Shown here piece by piece: positions 8,898 to 18,027 of a stretch of DNA of 64,000 nucleotides. This stretch comes from Polynucleobacter bastaniensis (GTDB taxonomy: Bacteria > Pseudomonadota > Gammaproteobacteria > Burkholderiales > Burkholderiaceae). The stretch spans positions 186,001-250,000 of the forward strand of contig NZ_JACVOU010000002.1 of NCBI RefSeq assembly GCF_018882205.1. The letters are read 5' to 3'. The translations under genes and the position numbers were made by a program. Positions within the stretch are counted from its first letter, which is position 1, and the number at the start of each line of letters is the position of its first letter. The notes beneath the pieces were generated by a model, which saw nothing but the letters and a program-made list of their open reading frames with translations, was not told the origin of the DNA and ran no database searches.

Positions 8898-9644
8898 ATG
8901 CGCTTTGATGTAGTCACCTTATTCCCTGAAATGTTCTCCGCTTTAACGCAGTGGGGTATTACTGGACGTGCCTGCGAACAAGGCCTTGCCAACATTCATC
9001 TTTGGAATCCTCGGGATTATTGCCCTGACCCCCGCAAGACAGTGGATGATCGGGCATATGGTGGTGGTCCGGGCATGGTCATGATGGCAAAGCCGCTGGA
9101 AGATACGATATCTGCTATTACAGCGGCACACCAGTCTCAAAATGTCACTTCCGGCCCAATTTGCCTTCTCGCCCCGCAAGGAGAGGTCTTTTCTCAAAAG
9201 ATAGCGACAGACATTTTGAATTATGGCAATTTCACCTTTATTTGTGGTCGATATGAGGCCGTTGACCAGCGCTTCATTGATCGAAACGTCGATTTACAGC
9301 TTTCAATGGGTGACTTTGTGGTTTCTGGCGGCGAATTGCCCGCTATGACCATGATGGATGCGGTCATTCGGCTCATTCCAGGCGCCCTTGGTGATGGAGA
9401 GTCTGCCGTCCAGGACAGCTTTATCAATGGCCTTTTGGATCATCCGCACTACACCCGTCCTGAAATATATGAAAATTTATCGGTTCCCGACGTGCTTTTA
9501 GGCGGACATCACGCTAAAATAATGGATTGGCGTCGGCAGAAGTCTTTAGAGCTGACGTTAAGGCTTCGACCTGATTTAATTAAATCAGCAAGAGTTAATG
9601 GGTTGCTAAGTAAAGAAGATGAGCAGTTTCTTCGAACGCTGTAA
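8898..9644 (+). CDS. trmD: tRNA (guanine-N1-)-methyltransferase TrmD
   Basis: The product is a SPOUT-class methyltransferase that makes m1G37 in tRNAs reading CNN codons, which prevents +1 frameshifting. I chose ATG 8898 (MRFDVVTLFPEMFSAL), giving 248 residues; an in-frame TTG at 8886 is possible but unlikely. Family motifs are DDRAYGGGPGMVMM (~45-58), the SAM-knot region FICGRYEAVDQRF (~116-128) and LSMGDFVVSGGELPAM (~136-151). The end LLGGHHAKIMDWRRQKSLELT is also typical. No strong Shine-Dalgarno precedes it, which fits low or coupled translation of trmD. rimM ends 24 bp upstream. Confidence 0.96.
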   Translation: MRFDVVTLFPEMFSALTQWGITGRACEQGLANIHLWNPRDYCPDPRKTVDDRAYGGGPGMVMMAKPLEDTISAITAAHQSQNVTSGPICLLAPQGEVFSQKIATDILNYGNFTFICGRYEAVDQRFIDRNVDLQLSMGDFVVSGGELPAMTMMDAVIRLIPGALGDGESAVQDSFINGLLDHPHYTRPEIYENLSVPDVLLGGHHAKIMDWRRQKSLELTLRLRPDLIKSARVNGLLSKEDEQFLRTL

Positions 9645-9770
9645 GTAATTATGGTTTTGAATAAAGTGTTTGTGTTTTGATTTAGTGAAATGGTTTTAAC
9701 TGCATCCTCTGTCTGGTCCGTTGATGAAAGTCTCGGGATTAAACGCTGACAAGATGTTTAAGGATTAATA

Positions 9771-10169
9771 ATGAATTTGATCGAAAAAATTGAGCAAGAA
9801 GAAATTGCTCGCTTAAGTGTTAACAAAGTACTTCCTGCTTTCGCTCCTGGCGACACAGTCGTTGTTGGCGTAAACGTAGTTGAAGGTACACGTAAGCGTA
9901 CCCAGGCCTTTGAAGGCGTTGTGATTGCTAAGCGCAATCGCGGACTGAACTCCAGCTTTATCGTTCGTAAGATTTCATCTGGCGAAGGCGTAGAGCGTAC
10001 ATTCCAAACTTACTCACCATTGATCGCTAGCATTGAAGTGAAGCGTCGCGGTGATGTACGTCGCGCGAAGTTGTACTACTTGCGTGATCGTTCAGGTAAG
10101 TCTGCACGTATTAAAGAAAAACTTCCTGCTCGCAAAGTCAAGGCAGTTGCTGAGACAGCAGCGGAATAA
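9771..10169 (+). CDS. rplS: 50S ribosomal protein L19
   Basis: The 132-residue protein carries L19 signatures: [26 protein letters not shown] (split here over residues ~24-49), the R-N-R-G-L-N segment near 56, and [25 protein letters not shown] near 92-116. It sits at the 30S-50S interface. A good AAGGA lies about 7 nt before the ATG. The 126-bp gap after trmD may hold its own promoter or processing site, but I see no clear consensus. An intrinsic terminator follows. Confidence 0.98.
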   Translation: MNLIEKIEQEEIARLSVNKVLPAFAPGDTVVVGVNVVEGTRKRTQAFEGVVIAKRNRGLNSSFIVRKISSGEGVERTFQTYSPLIASIEVKRRGDVRRAKLYYLRDRSGKSARIKEKLPARKVKAVAETAAE

Positions 10170-10190
10170 GGTTGGCTTTAATCCAAAAAG

Positions 10191-10217
10191 AAGGCGGCCT
10201 AGGCTGCGCCTTTTTTA
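10191..10217 (+). terminator. Rho-independent terminator of the rpsP-rplS operon
   Basis: AAGGCG at 10191-10196 pairs with CGCCTT at 10207-10212, and the run continues to six T residues (10211-10216). The hairpin begins 21 bp after the rplS stop. It marks the operon end before the Nudix gene. Confidence 0.75.
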
Positions 10218-10237
10218 TTGCCCTAAAATAAAAGCCG

Positions 10238-10975
10238 ATGCCAAAGAATTTCAAACCCCAGGAACCAGTATTGAGTATTGCTACGCCATTGAATTTTGAT
10301 GCGCAGGCGATTCCAATTCATGAGGTTTGTACAGATCAGCCCAAAGTGATTGAGCATGATTTGGACCCGTCCAAGCTAAAGCATCGCTTTCAGAATCCGC
10401 CTGTTTGGCAGCCAGAGATTACTGATGAGAATCGACATGTCATCGCTGCAGATATTATTTCCAAACGTCAAGCCGCTGGAAAAGTGACCCGGGCAGCCGT
10501 TTTGATCCCTTTGCTCCTTAATAAGGATGGGCTATCCGTGTTGCTGACCCAAAGAACGGATCATTTGCATGACCATGCAGGTCAAATTAGCTTCCCGGGT
10601 GGACGGATGGATCCGAGTGATTTGGATCCCAATTACACCGCTTTACGGGAAAGTGAAGAAGAAATCGGTTTGGACCCACAGGGGGTCGAGATCATTGGCC
10701 ATTTACCTCAATATTTAACGGTTTCGGGCTATAGTGTGACGCCGGTTGTGGGCTTGGTAAAACCTCAGGCAGAATATGCATTAGATGCATTTGAAGTGGC
10801 GGATGTTTTTGAAGTGCCTTTACATTTTTTAATGGATCCTGCAAATCATCAAGTGCGGGTCTGGGAGAGTGATCAGGGTAGTCGTCGGTTTTATTCAATG
10901 CCCTATGAAAATCGTTTTATCTGGGGCGCTACTGCTGGAATGTTACGTAACCTTTATCATCTATTAAAAGTATGA
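10238..10975 (+). CDS. Nudix hydrolase, CoA pyrophosphatase type
   Basis: The 245-residue protein carries the Nudix box as GGRMDPSDL then ALRESEEEIGL (~residues 119-145). Just before it is LLTQRTDHLHDHAGQISFPGG, broken here as LLTQRTD and HDHAGQISFPGG. This is the extra signature of the UPF0035/NudL CoA pyrophosphatase subfamily. Such enzymes split CoA or acyl-CoA into 3',5'-ADP and phosphopantetheine. An N-terminal extension of about 90 residues precedes the catalytic domain. The end overlaps the following gene by 4 nt (ATGA), implying coupled translation. Confidence 0.9.
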   Translation: MPKNFKPQEPVLSIATPLNFDAQAIPIHEVCTDQPKVIEHDLDPSKLKHRFQNPPVWQPEITDENRHVIAADIISKRQAAGKVTRAAVLIPLLLNKDGLSVLLTQRTDHLHDHAGQISFPGGRMDPSDLDPNYTALRESEEEIGLDPQGVEIIGHLPQYLTVSGYSVTPVVGLVKPQAEYALDAFEVADVFEVPLHFLMDPANHQVRVWESDQGSRRFYSMPYENRFIWGATAGMLRNLYHLLKV

Positions 10976-11931
10976 CTTTCTTTTCTATTCTCTTCGCCCT
11001 CATTGCTGAGCAATATCGCCCAGTAACCTCGAATCATTGGATCGCGCGCATGAGCGCTCGCTGGCTTGATTGGGTTGCTGGTGAATTCGGTGGTAAGACT
11101 GAGCAAGGTGCCAGTCCTGTAGGTGCGCGCATGGCCTGTTTGGTAGCATTCATTCTGCCAACATTCCTAGTCTTTGTACTGTACGTTGTCTTCATGGTGA
11201 CCTTCCCAATTCTGGGATTCCTATGGAATGTATTAATTACCTATCTTTTTTTTGGCTTTCGCCAATTTAGCCACTCCTTCACGCTGGTTCACGAAGCGAT
11301 TGCAAACCATGATTTGCCGGCAGCTCGCTTAGCACTGGCGCAGTGGTATGGCCCTGAATTAGATGCTTCTGAGCTCACCGAGACTGAAGTGATTTCACTT
11401 GCACTAGAGCGTGCCATCATTGGCTCACATCATCATGTATTTGGTGTGCTGTTCTGGTTCTTAATGCCTATGGGTCCTGCAGGCGTTGTCTTATATCGCT
11501 TAGCTGATACTGCTGCTCAGCGTTGGTCAGAAAAGGGTGACTTTAATTTGAGTGAAGCAGCACGCCATTTCTTCTACGTATTGGATTGGGTGCCGGCACG
11601 CATCACTGCAATGGGCTTTGCGATTGTGGGTAACTTTGAAGGCGCTGTCTATGCATGGCGTCACCTGACTGGCAAGTGGTCTGACTCTCTATCAGCAGTA
11701 ATCTTGGCATCTGGAAGTGGCGCCTTAGGTGTTCGCTTGGGTGAACCCATGAGTGAGCCAGATAGCGATGAAGCTTTACGTATGGCCGAAGCTGGGGAGC
11801 CTGTTTTTTACGAAGTAGGTCTGGAGCCAAATGAGCGCACCATGCGTTCCGCCGTCGGCTTGGTGTGGCGTTTAGTTATCGCTTGGATGGCTTTATTGCT
11901 AATGCTGACCATCGCTCTTTGGCTTGGCTAA
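10972..11931 (+). CDS. CobD/CbiB-like integral membrane protein
   Basis: The 319-residue product has an N-terminal FFSILFALIAEQYRP segment, hydrophobic stretches near residues 55-100 (including FILPTFLVFVLYVVF), 155-175 and 300-318, and acidic soluble loops. The overall pattern fits the CobD/CbiB family of adenosylcobinamide-phosphate synthases. In Burkholderiales a divergent homologue sits next to a Nudix gene without other cobalamin genes, and none are seen here either. Its role may therefore differ from vitamin B12 synthesis. The start overlaps the Nudix stop by 4 nt. Its last 56 bp overlap the convergent rsgA 3' end. Confidence 0.75.
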   Translation: MTFFSILFALIAEQYRPVTSNHWIARMSARWLDWVAGEFGGKTEQGASPVGARMACLVAFILPTFLVFVLYVVFMVTFPILGFLWNVLITYLFFGFRQFSHSFTLVHEAIANHDLPAARLALAQWYGPELDASELTETEVISLALERAIIGSHHHVFGVLFWFLMPMGPAGVVLYRLADTAAQRWSEKGDFNLSEAARHFFYVLDWVPARITAMGFAIVGNFEGAVYAWRHLTGKWSDSLSAVILASGSGALGVRLGEPMSEPDSDEALRMAEAGEPVFYEVGLEPNERTMRSAVGLVWRLVIAWMALLLMLTIALWLG

Positions 11932-12889
11932 TCCCCTGAATTTGCGTATCGGCAGTTTTTGAGTCTGAACGCAATTGCCTAAATAGCGCCAGTCTTTCTG
12001 GCGCTATTTCATTTTTGTCGACCGCTTCTCGGATTGCACAATCTGGCTCTGATTGGTGCGCACAGTTATGAAATCTACATTTCCCTAGTAGGTCATGAAA
12101 CTCTCTAAAGGCGTGCTCTAGCTCGCTAACCGACATGTGTGCCAAGCCAAACTCCTGAAAGCCTGGGGAATCAATTAAAGCGCCTAATTTGCCACTCGCA
12201 TCACGCCCCCAAGCCTCAGGTAGCTCAAAGTAGCGGCAAGCAGTTGTGGTGTGCTTTCCAGTATCTAGGCGCACTGAATATTCTTGGGTAATCGCTGCTG
12301 CATTAGGAACCCAAGCGTTGAGTAGGCTGGATTTGCCCATGCCAGATTGACCTACGAACACAGATACTTTGCCGCAAATGGCAGGGCGCAATGCTTCTAT
12401 AGAGGCCTCATCAAACTTCGCAGAAACCTCAGTGACGGGATAGCCCATACGAGCATAAGGCGCAATGATCTTACGAGCATGCTCCAAGTTATCTTTGAGA
12501 TCACACTTGTTTAGCAAGATATGCAAACCAATTTGATTGGTCTCTGCAGCAACAACTGCTCTTCCCAAAAGATCGGGAGAGAAGGCTGGTTGCGTAGCTA
12601 GCACGACTAGTATTTGATCAACATTGGAAGCAATGAGTTTGCTTTTAAAAGCATCAGATCGATAGAGTAAATTTTCTCGTGGTTCGATACGAATAATCCG
12701 CGCCTGGTCAACCGAAGTCATCTCGAGCAACATGCGGTCACCCACGGCGCCAATATGCTGCTTTGCTGGAGTGCTGACTTGAATTAATTCACCGGCAGGA
12801 GATTCATTTCCGCGCTCGTCTTTAACTAAGCGCTGCGCTAAATAATGCCTTCCATAGGAGGCAGTCAGTAGCGCATGAAATTGTTCCAT
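11876..12889 (-). CDS. rsgA: Ribosome small-subunit-dependent GTPase A
   Basis: The 337-residue protein shows the circularly permuted GTPase order that defines RsgA/YjeQ: G4 motif NKCD near residue 147, then the P-loop GQSGMGKSSLLNAW near 179-192, then DSPGFQEFGL near 240. A C-terminal zinc knuckle is formed by CRFHNC, H and C around residues 271-284. An OB-fold precedes the GTPase domain (VGDRMLLEM near 48). RsgA releases RbfA and checks late 30S assembly. The C-terminus runs 56 bp into the CobD-like gene on the other strand. It follows the M48 peptidase gene by 22 bp on the same strand. Confidence 0.95.
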   Translation of the reverse strand: MEQFHALLTASYGRHYLAQRLVKDERGNESPAGELIQVSTPAKQHIGAVGDRMLLEMTSVDQARIIRIEPRENLLYRSDAFKSKLIASNVDQILVVLATQPAFSPDLLGRAVVAAETNQIGLHILLNKCDLKDNLEHARKIIAPYARMGYPVTEVSAKFDEASIEALRPAICGKVSVFVGQSGMGKSSLLNAWVPNAAAITQEYSVRLDTGKHTTTACRYFELPEAWGRDASGKLGALIDSPGFQEFGLAHMSVSELEHAFREFHDLLGKCRFHNCAHQSEPDCAIREAVDKNEIAPERLALFRQLRSDSKTADTQIQGISQAKERWSALAIKPSKR

Positions 12890-12911
12890 TAATTAAACAA
12901 TTCGAAATTAC

Positions 12912-14162
12912 TTAGTTAAATCGTTTGAGGTTAGCAATGCGCAATGGAGCGGGTGGATGCGAGCTATAAAAAGCGGTATAGATCGGATCTGGCGTTAGGG
13001 TTGACGCATTATCTTGATAGAGCTTAACTAAAGCGGAGATCAAATCACTCGCAGAAGATTTATCTGCAGCAAAACCATCTGCTTCATATTCGTGCTTACG
13101 TGATGCCAGGCTGGATAGCGGCGTTAGGAAGAAACTAAATACTGGCGATACCAGCATGAAGAGTGCTAAAGCCAAACCACCGTTATAGCCATTTAGATTG
13201 GGCATTACACCCAGATCTGTGTAGAACCATGGTTGGGTGCTGATCCATCCCAAGAGTGCAAATGTCAGAAAGCTCATCGCGAATGACACCAGTAAACGCT
13301 TGCGGATATGGTTGCACTTATAGTGACCCAATTCATGAGCTAGGACGGCCTCTACTTCACCAGGGTTGAGCTTCTCAATCAAGGTATCAAAAAAGACAAT
13401 ACGCTTGGCTTTGCCCATGCCTGCAAAAAATGCATTGCCGTGCGCACTACGTTTGCTACCATCCATGACAAATAGACCTTGGCTAGCAAAATCACAGCGG
13501 CTTAATAAAGCTTCAATTTGGGTTTTCAGCGGCCCTTCTTCTAGCGCTTGAAACTTATTAAAGATCGGCGCGATGAAGGTCGGAAATATCCACTGCATTA
13601 ATAGACTAAATACAGTGAGTACACCCCAAGCCCACAACCACCAAAAGTCACCTGCTTGAGCCATCAGGCTGAGGATGACCCAAAGGAGGGGAACGCCAAT
13701 TGCACCTCCAACACCTAAGCCCTTGAACATATCGCTAAAAAAGAGTTTGCCGTTCATGCGATTAAAACCAAAGCGCTCTTCTAGGTAAAACTGTTTGTAC
13801 CAAGAGAAGGGCAGGTCCAGAATTCCGGAGATCAAGACGATGGATATCAGCAGGGCCATTTGCTGCGCAATCCCTTCGCCCAATAGTTGCAGAAGGGATA
13901 GATTTAAAATCTGCAAACCACCCAAGAGCGTGAAGCTGATTAAGATAATTGCACTGACGCCATTCTCTAAAATACCCAGGCGCAGTTTGGCAATCGTATA
14001 GTCGGCAGCCTTTTGGTGTTCGGCCAAAGAGATCTGAGATGCAAACTCAGCAGGCACCACATCGCGATTGATAGCGACGTGCCGAATTTGGCGTTGGGAT
14101 AACCAGTGGCGTAGACCAAAGCTGGCGATGAAGGCGATTAGAAAAACAATTGTGAATGTCAT
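12912..14162 (-). CDS. M48 family membrane metallopeptidase (Ste24 / CAAX protease 1-like)
   Basis: The 416-residue protein has the zinc-binding HELGH at residues 276-280, inside [16 protein letters not shown], and the third-ligand region RKHEYEAD at 355-362. About six to seven hydrophobic segments flank it. The N-terminal [13 protein letters not shown] and FGFNRM motifs are typical of Ste24-type M48 enzymes. Bacterial members are inner-membrane proteases probably used in protein quality control. It overlaps no gene, but its start codon lies only 15 bp from the chosen start of the divergent orn. Confidence 0.92.
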   Translation of the reverse strand: MTFTIVFLIAFIASFGLRHWLSQRQIRHVAINRDVVPAEFASQISLAEHQKAADYTIAKLRLGILENGVSAIILISFTLLGGLQILNLSLLQLLGEGIAQQMALLISIVLISGILDLPFSWYKQFYLEERFGFNRMNGKLFFSDMFKGLGVGGAIGVPLLWVILSLMAQAGDFWWLWAWGVLTVFSLLMQWIFPTFIAPIFNKFQALEEGPLKTQIEALLSRCDFASQGLFVMDGSKRSAHGNAFFAGMGKAKRIVFFDTLIEKLNPGEVEAVLAHELGHYKCNHIRKRLLVSFAMSFLTFALLGWISTQPWFYTDLGVMPNLNGYNGGLALALFMLVSPVFSFFLTPLSSLASRKHEYEADGFAADKSSASDLISALVKLYQDNASTLTPDPIYTAFYSSHPPAPLRIANLKRFN

Positions 14163-14177
14163 GAGATGATTATAGAT

Positions 14178-14765
14178 ATGAGTGAAAAAACAAGTACTCC
14201 AACATCAAAGGCGGCGCCAGCCAATGAGCACCTAATTTGGGTGGATATGGAGATGTCAGGCCTAGATCCTGAAAAAGAGCGCATTTTGGAAATTGCTGTG
14301 ATTGTGACCGATGCACATCTTAATACCATCGCTACCGCCCCAGTTTGGGTGATACGCCAGGAAGACGCCTTATTGGAGGCGATGGATGTCTGGAATAAGG
14401 GCACTCATGGGCGCTCTGGCCTGATTGATAAGGTTAAGGCCTCAACCACAGATGAAGCCACTGCTGAAGCCCAATGCATCGCCTTTCTGAAGCAATATAT
14501 CAAGCCTGGTATTGCGCCAATGTGTGGTAACACGATTGGTCAGGACCGACGCTTTATGGCAAAGTACATGCCAAACCTAGAGGCCTTCTTTCATTATCGA
14601 AATATTGACGTTTCGACTCTCAAGGAGCTCTGCAAGCGTTGGCACCCTGAGCTAGTGAAGGGTTTCACCAAAAAGCAGGCGCATACCGCCTTGGCCGATA
14701 TTGAGGAATCGATTGAAGAGCTCAAGTACTACCGAGAAAAGTTTATCGTGCCATTACCAGAGTAA
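14178..14765 (+). CDS. orn: Oligoribonuclease
   Basis: The 195-residue DEDDh exonuclease starts with the Exo I motif [20 protein letters not shown] (~residues 20-39). Exo II is near [16 protein letters not shown] (~115-130) and Exo III includes [18 protein letters not shown] (~171-188). It degrades 2-5 nt RNAs and linear pGpG to mononucleotides and is usually essential. I chose ATG 14178 (MSEKTS); an in-frame ATG at 14166 would add four residues and leave 3 bp to the divergent M48 start. Either way its promoter must lie inside the M48 coding region. Confidence 0.96.
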   Translation: MSEKTSTPTSKAAPANEHLIWVDMEMSGLDPEKERILEIAVIVTDAHLNTIATAPVWVIRQEDALLEAMDVWNKGTHGRSGLIDKVKASTTDEATAEAQCIAFLKQYIKPGIAPMCGNTIGQDRRFMAKYMPNLEAFFHYRNIDVSTLKELCKRWHPELVKGFTKKQAHTALADIEESIEELKYYREKFIVPLPE

Positions 14766-14791
14766 TTCTGTATTCAAAACCATCGCTCACT

Positions 14792-15415
14792 TTATTTCTT
14801 AATAGCGCTCTTGGGCCTAAAGGCTTTGATGATGGTTTCATCGGTCTCGATATAGGGGCCGCCGATCAGGTCGATGCAATAAGGTACGGCAGCAAAGATA
14901 CCTGGAACAATAGATTTGCCCTCGGCATCCTTCAGGCCTTCAAGAGTTTCTTTGATGGACTTGGGTTGACCTGGCAGATTAATGATGAGAGCGGTGTGCC
15001 CCTCGATTTCTCGTAAAACTGCGGTTTGGCGTGACAAAATCGCCGTAGGTACAAAGCGCAGGCTAATTTGTCGCATTTGCTCGCCAAATCCGGGCATTTC
15101 CCGGGTTCCAGCGTCGATTGTGGCCTCAGGGGTGACATCTCTCCGTGAGGGGCCTGTACCGCCCGTAGTGAGAACCAAATCACAGCCGAGATCGTCAGAT
15201 AGCTCCACTATCGTTTCGGTGATGATCTCCCGCTCATCCGCAATCAGGCGCTCATGAAACACGCAGGGACCGCTAATGGCGGTTTCTAGCCATAATTGCA
15301 GGGCAGGGATGCCCTCATCGCTATAAACGCCCTTACTCGCTCTGTCGGAGATCGATATGAGGCCGATTTTGATTTCGTTGGGGGAGGATCTTTTCCAGGC
15401 TTCAGTATGCTTCAT
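14792..15415 (-). CDS. mogA: Molybdopterin adenylyltransferase MogA
   Basis: The 207-residue product has the MoCF-binding motif TTGGTGPSRRDVTPEA near residues 93-108, preceded by IGLISISDRASKGVYSDEG near 17-35 and followed by IINLPGQPKSIKETL near 153-167. MogA adenylylates molybdopterin before MoeA inserts molybdate. moaA, mobA and moeA lie about 15 kb away in the same window, so the pathway is split over two loci here. It converges with orn and is divergent from pmbA with a 26-bp gap. Confidence 0.93.
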   Translation of the reverse strand: MKHTEAWKRSSPNEIKIGLISISDRASKGVYSDEGIPALQLWLETAISGPCVFHERLIADEREIITETIVELSDDLGCDLVLTTGGTGPSRRDVTPEATIDAGTREMPGFGEQMRQISLRFVPTAILSRQTAVLREIEGHTALIINLPGQPKSIKETLEGLKDAEGKSIVPGIFAAVPYCIDLIGGPYIETDETIIKAFRPKSAIKK

Positions 15416-15441
15416 GTTTCTATTCTAGCTATTATTAAGGC

Positions 15442-16788
15442 ATGTTTACACACTCATCAAATCAGTTTCAAGAAATCATCAATTTCATGCTCATAGAAGC
15501 CAAAAGACGCGGTGCCTCAGATGCCGTGGCTGAAGTTTCTGAAGGCCAAGGTCTCTCGGTTACCGTTCGCAAAGGCGAGGTCGAGACAATTGAGCAAAGC
15601 TTAGACAAGCAGGTTGGCGTAACGGTATTTTTAGGTCACCGTCGAGGTAATGCCAGCACTAGTGATTTCTCTAAGGATTCTTTAAAGGCGACCGTTGAGG
15701 CTGCGTATCAAATTGCTCAACATACAGCGGAAGATCTGTGTGCCGGCCCTGCTGAAAAAGAGCTTCTAGAAAAACATCCACTCGATCTCGATTTATTTCA
15801 TCCATGGGATTTGGATTCGGCAAGGGCAATTGATATTGCTCGAACTGCTGAGGGTGCTGCCTTTGCAGTCAGTAAGCAAATTCAAAATAGCGATGGCGCT
15901 TCAGTATCGGCACATCACGCACATTTTATGATGGGAACCAGCCACGGATTTATGGGTGGCTACCCATTCTCACGCCACTATATTTCATGCGCACCAATTG
16001 CAAATGAGGGCGGTAAAAAATCACTCATGCAACGAGATGATTGGTATTCCAGCTCACGCATTCCTAGGGAGTTGGCTGATCCAGCTGCCATTGGTAAATA
16101 CGCAGCAGAGCGTGCACTTTCACGCCTTAAAGCAAGATCTATCAGTACGCGCCGTTGCCCAGTGATATTTGAGGCACCCTTAGCAGCAGGTCTACTGGGT
16201 GGATTAGTGCAAGCAGTATCTGGTGGTGCTTTATATCGACGCTCTAGTTTTCTATTAGATAGCTTGGGCAAGCAAGTGCTACCAAAGCACATTAGCGTCT
16301 TTGAAAACCCTCACCTCAAGGCAATGACAGGAAGTGTCCCTTTTGACGAAGAAGGTGTGAAGACCTCGGCGAGAACCGTGGTTGAAAAAGGGATTTTGCA
16401 AGGTTATTTCTTATCCACCTATTCCGCCAGAAAACTCGGAATGAAGACCACTGGTAATGCAGGCGGCTCTCATCATCTGACATTACAAAGTCGCAAGACG
16501 CCAAAGGGTGGATTGCCTGCACTCCTTAAAGAGATGGGTACAGGCTTGCTAGTTACCGAACTCATGGGGCAGGGCGTGAACTACGTCACTGGTGACTACT
16601 CTCGCGGTGCCTTTGGTTACTGGGTGGAGCATGGTGAGATTCAATATCCGGTTGAAGGTATTACTATTGCCAGTAACTTACGAGATATGTTGATGGATAT
16701 TCAGATGATTGGTAGCGATACGCTGATTCGGGGTACCAAAGAAACAGGCTCTATCCTCATTGGGTCAATGACGGTTGGTGGTAAGTAA
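15442..16788 (+). CDS. pmbA: Metalloprotease PmbA (TldE)
   Basis: The 448-residue length matches E. coli PmbA (about 450). Seen features are VRKGEVETIEQSLDK near residues 37-51, the GGLVQAVSGGALYRRSSFL segment near 253-271, and GGSHHLTL plus GVNYVTGDYSRGAFGYWVE near 341-399, all typical of the TldE fold. PmbA pairs with TldD, which carries the zinc site, to degrade unfolded peptides and mature some modified peptides. tldD is not in this window. The start at 15442 could move to an internal Met (15487). Confidence 0.95.
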   Translation: MFTHSSNQFQEIINFMLIEAKRRGASDAVAEVSEGQGLSVTVRKGEVETIEQSLDKQVGVTVFLGHRRGNASTSDFSKDSLKATVEAAYQIAQHTAEDLCAGPAEKELLEKHPLDLDLFHPWDLDSARAIDIARTAEGAAFAVSKQIQNSDGASVSAHHAHFMMGTSHGFMGGYPFSRHYISCAPIANEGGKKSLMQRDDWYSSSRIPRELADPAAIGKYAAERALSRLKARSISTRRCPVIFEAPLAAGLLGGLVQAVSGGALYRRSSFLLDSLGKQVLPKHISVFENPHLKAMTGSVPFDEEGVKTSARTVVEKGILQGYFLSTYSARKLGMKTTGNAGGSHHLTLQSRKTPKGGLPALLKEMGTGLLVTELMGQGVNYVTGDYSRGAFGYWVEHGEIQYPVEGITIASNLRDMLMDIQMIGSDTLIRGTKETGSILIGSMTVGGK

Positions 16789-16852
16789 AACAACAACGTC
16801 ATAAAAATACAGAGAGCATTAATAAGAAAAAACTATTTCGGAGGAGAAGACG

Positions 16853-17935
16853 ATGCAAAGACGTTCCTTTTTAAAGAAAGCCACTATCGGTGTAGGCGCA
16901 GCAGCATTAGCTGCACCATCGATAGCACAGAGTTTGCCAACCTTAAATTGGCGTTTGGTCTCCAGTTTCCCAAAATCTTTAGATACTTTATTTGGTACTC
17001 CAGAAGTCTTTGCTAGCGCCTTGCGTAAAGTAACTGATGGTAAGTTCAATGTCAAAGTATTTGCCGCTGGTGAAGTAGTTCCAGCCCTGCAGGTATTGGA
17101 TGCCGTTCAAAACGGCACAGTGGAGTGTGGTCACACTGCCAGCTATTACTACTTGGGAAAAAACAGCGCATTTATTTTTGATACGGCAGCACCTTTTGGC
17201 ATGACGGCACGCCAGCAAACTGCCTGGATGCTGCATGGCAACGGTATGAAGCTGATGCGTGAGCTCTACGCCAGCTACAACATCGTTAATTTCTTAGGCG
17301 GACAAACTGGCACTCAAATGGGTGGATGGTTTCGTAAGGAAATTAAATCCCCAGAAGACCTCAAGGGACTCAAATTCCGTATCGCTGGTTTTGCAGGGCA
17401 GGTGCTGGCGAAGCTAGGTGTAGTGCCACAACAGTTACCTGCTGGCGAAATTTACTCAGCATTAGAAAAGGGCACGATTGATGCTGCAGAATTTGTTGGC
17501 CCCTATGATGATGAGAAGTTGGGTTTAGCTAAGGTTGCAAAAAATTATTACTACCCTGCATTTTGGGAGGGCGCAGCAGGGCTTTCATTTCTAGTGAATA
17601 AGAAGCAGTGGGATTCATTACCACCTTCATACCAAGCAGCATGGGAAGCAGCCTGCTTTGAAGCGCATGTGGATATGTGCGCGAAGTACGACGCCTTAAA
17701 TCCACCAGCATTACAGCGACTCATTCAGAATGGCGCGGTCTTGCGTAAGTTCAATATCTCTGTAATGGATGCCTGCTTTAAGGCGAGCCAAGAAACCTAT
17801 GCCGAAGAGTCTGCCAAGAATCCCCAATTTAAGAAAATCTTCGAAGACTATCGTGTGTTCAGAAATATGGAAGCGCAGTGGTTTAACTTAGCAGAGCAAG
17901 CATTCTCTCAATATAGCTTTGCTAAGAAGCTGTAA
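16853..17935 (+). CDS. TRAP transporter substrate-binding protein, DctP family (orphan)
   Basis: The 360-residue product has a twin-arginine signal (QRRSFLKKATIGVGAAALAA) and a DctP fold. Diagnostic parts are VLDAVQNGTVECGHTASYYY near residues 80-99, GGWFRKEIKSPEDLKGLKFRI broken at about 157-177, and LPAGEIYSALEKGTIDAAEF near 196-215. That last segment is typical of the 2-oxoacid/mannitol-type DctP subgroup. The conserved Arg in FRIAG would bind the substrate carboxylate. No dctQ or dctM lies next to it; the nearest pair is 7 kb away with its own dctP. GGAGGAG about 8 nt before the ATG is a strong ribosome site. Confidence 0.92.
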   Translation: MQRRSFLKKATIGVGAAALAAPSIAQSLPTLNWRLVSSFPKSLDTLFGTPEVFASALRKVTDGKFNVKVFAAGEVVPALQVLDAVQNGTVECGHTASYYYLGKNSAFIFDTAAPFGMTARQQTAWMLHGNGMKLMRELYASYNIVNFLGGQTGTQMGGWFRKEIKSPEDLKGLKFRIAGFAGQVLAKLGVVPQQLPAGEIYSALEKGTIDAAEFVGPYDDEKLGLAKVAKNYYYPAFWEGAAGLSFLVNKKQWDSLPPSYQAAWEAACFEAHVDMCAKYDALNPPALQRLIQNGAVLRKFNISVMDACFKASQETYAEESAKNPQFKKIFEDYRVFRNMEAQWFNLAEQAFSQYSFAKKL

Positions 17936-17974
17936 GACCCAAGTTATGAGCGCAAAACTTTAGCTGTAGATATA

Positions 17975-18000
17975 GAAAAACCACCCTCGGGTGGTTTTTC
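17975..18000. terminator. Bidirectional intrinsic terminator
   Basis: GAAAAACCACC (17975-17985) and GGTGGTTTTTC (17990-18000) form an 11-bp stem with a CTCG loop. It lies between the convergent dctP and amidohydrolase genes and has T-runs for both directions. Confidence 0.9.
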
Positions 18001-18027
18001 TTATAAGGTAAATGAAAGTATTTTTTA

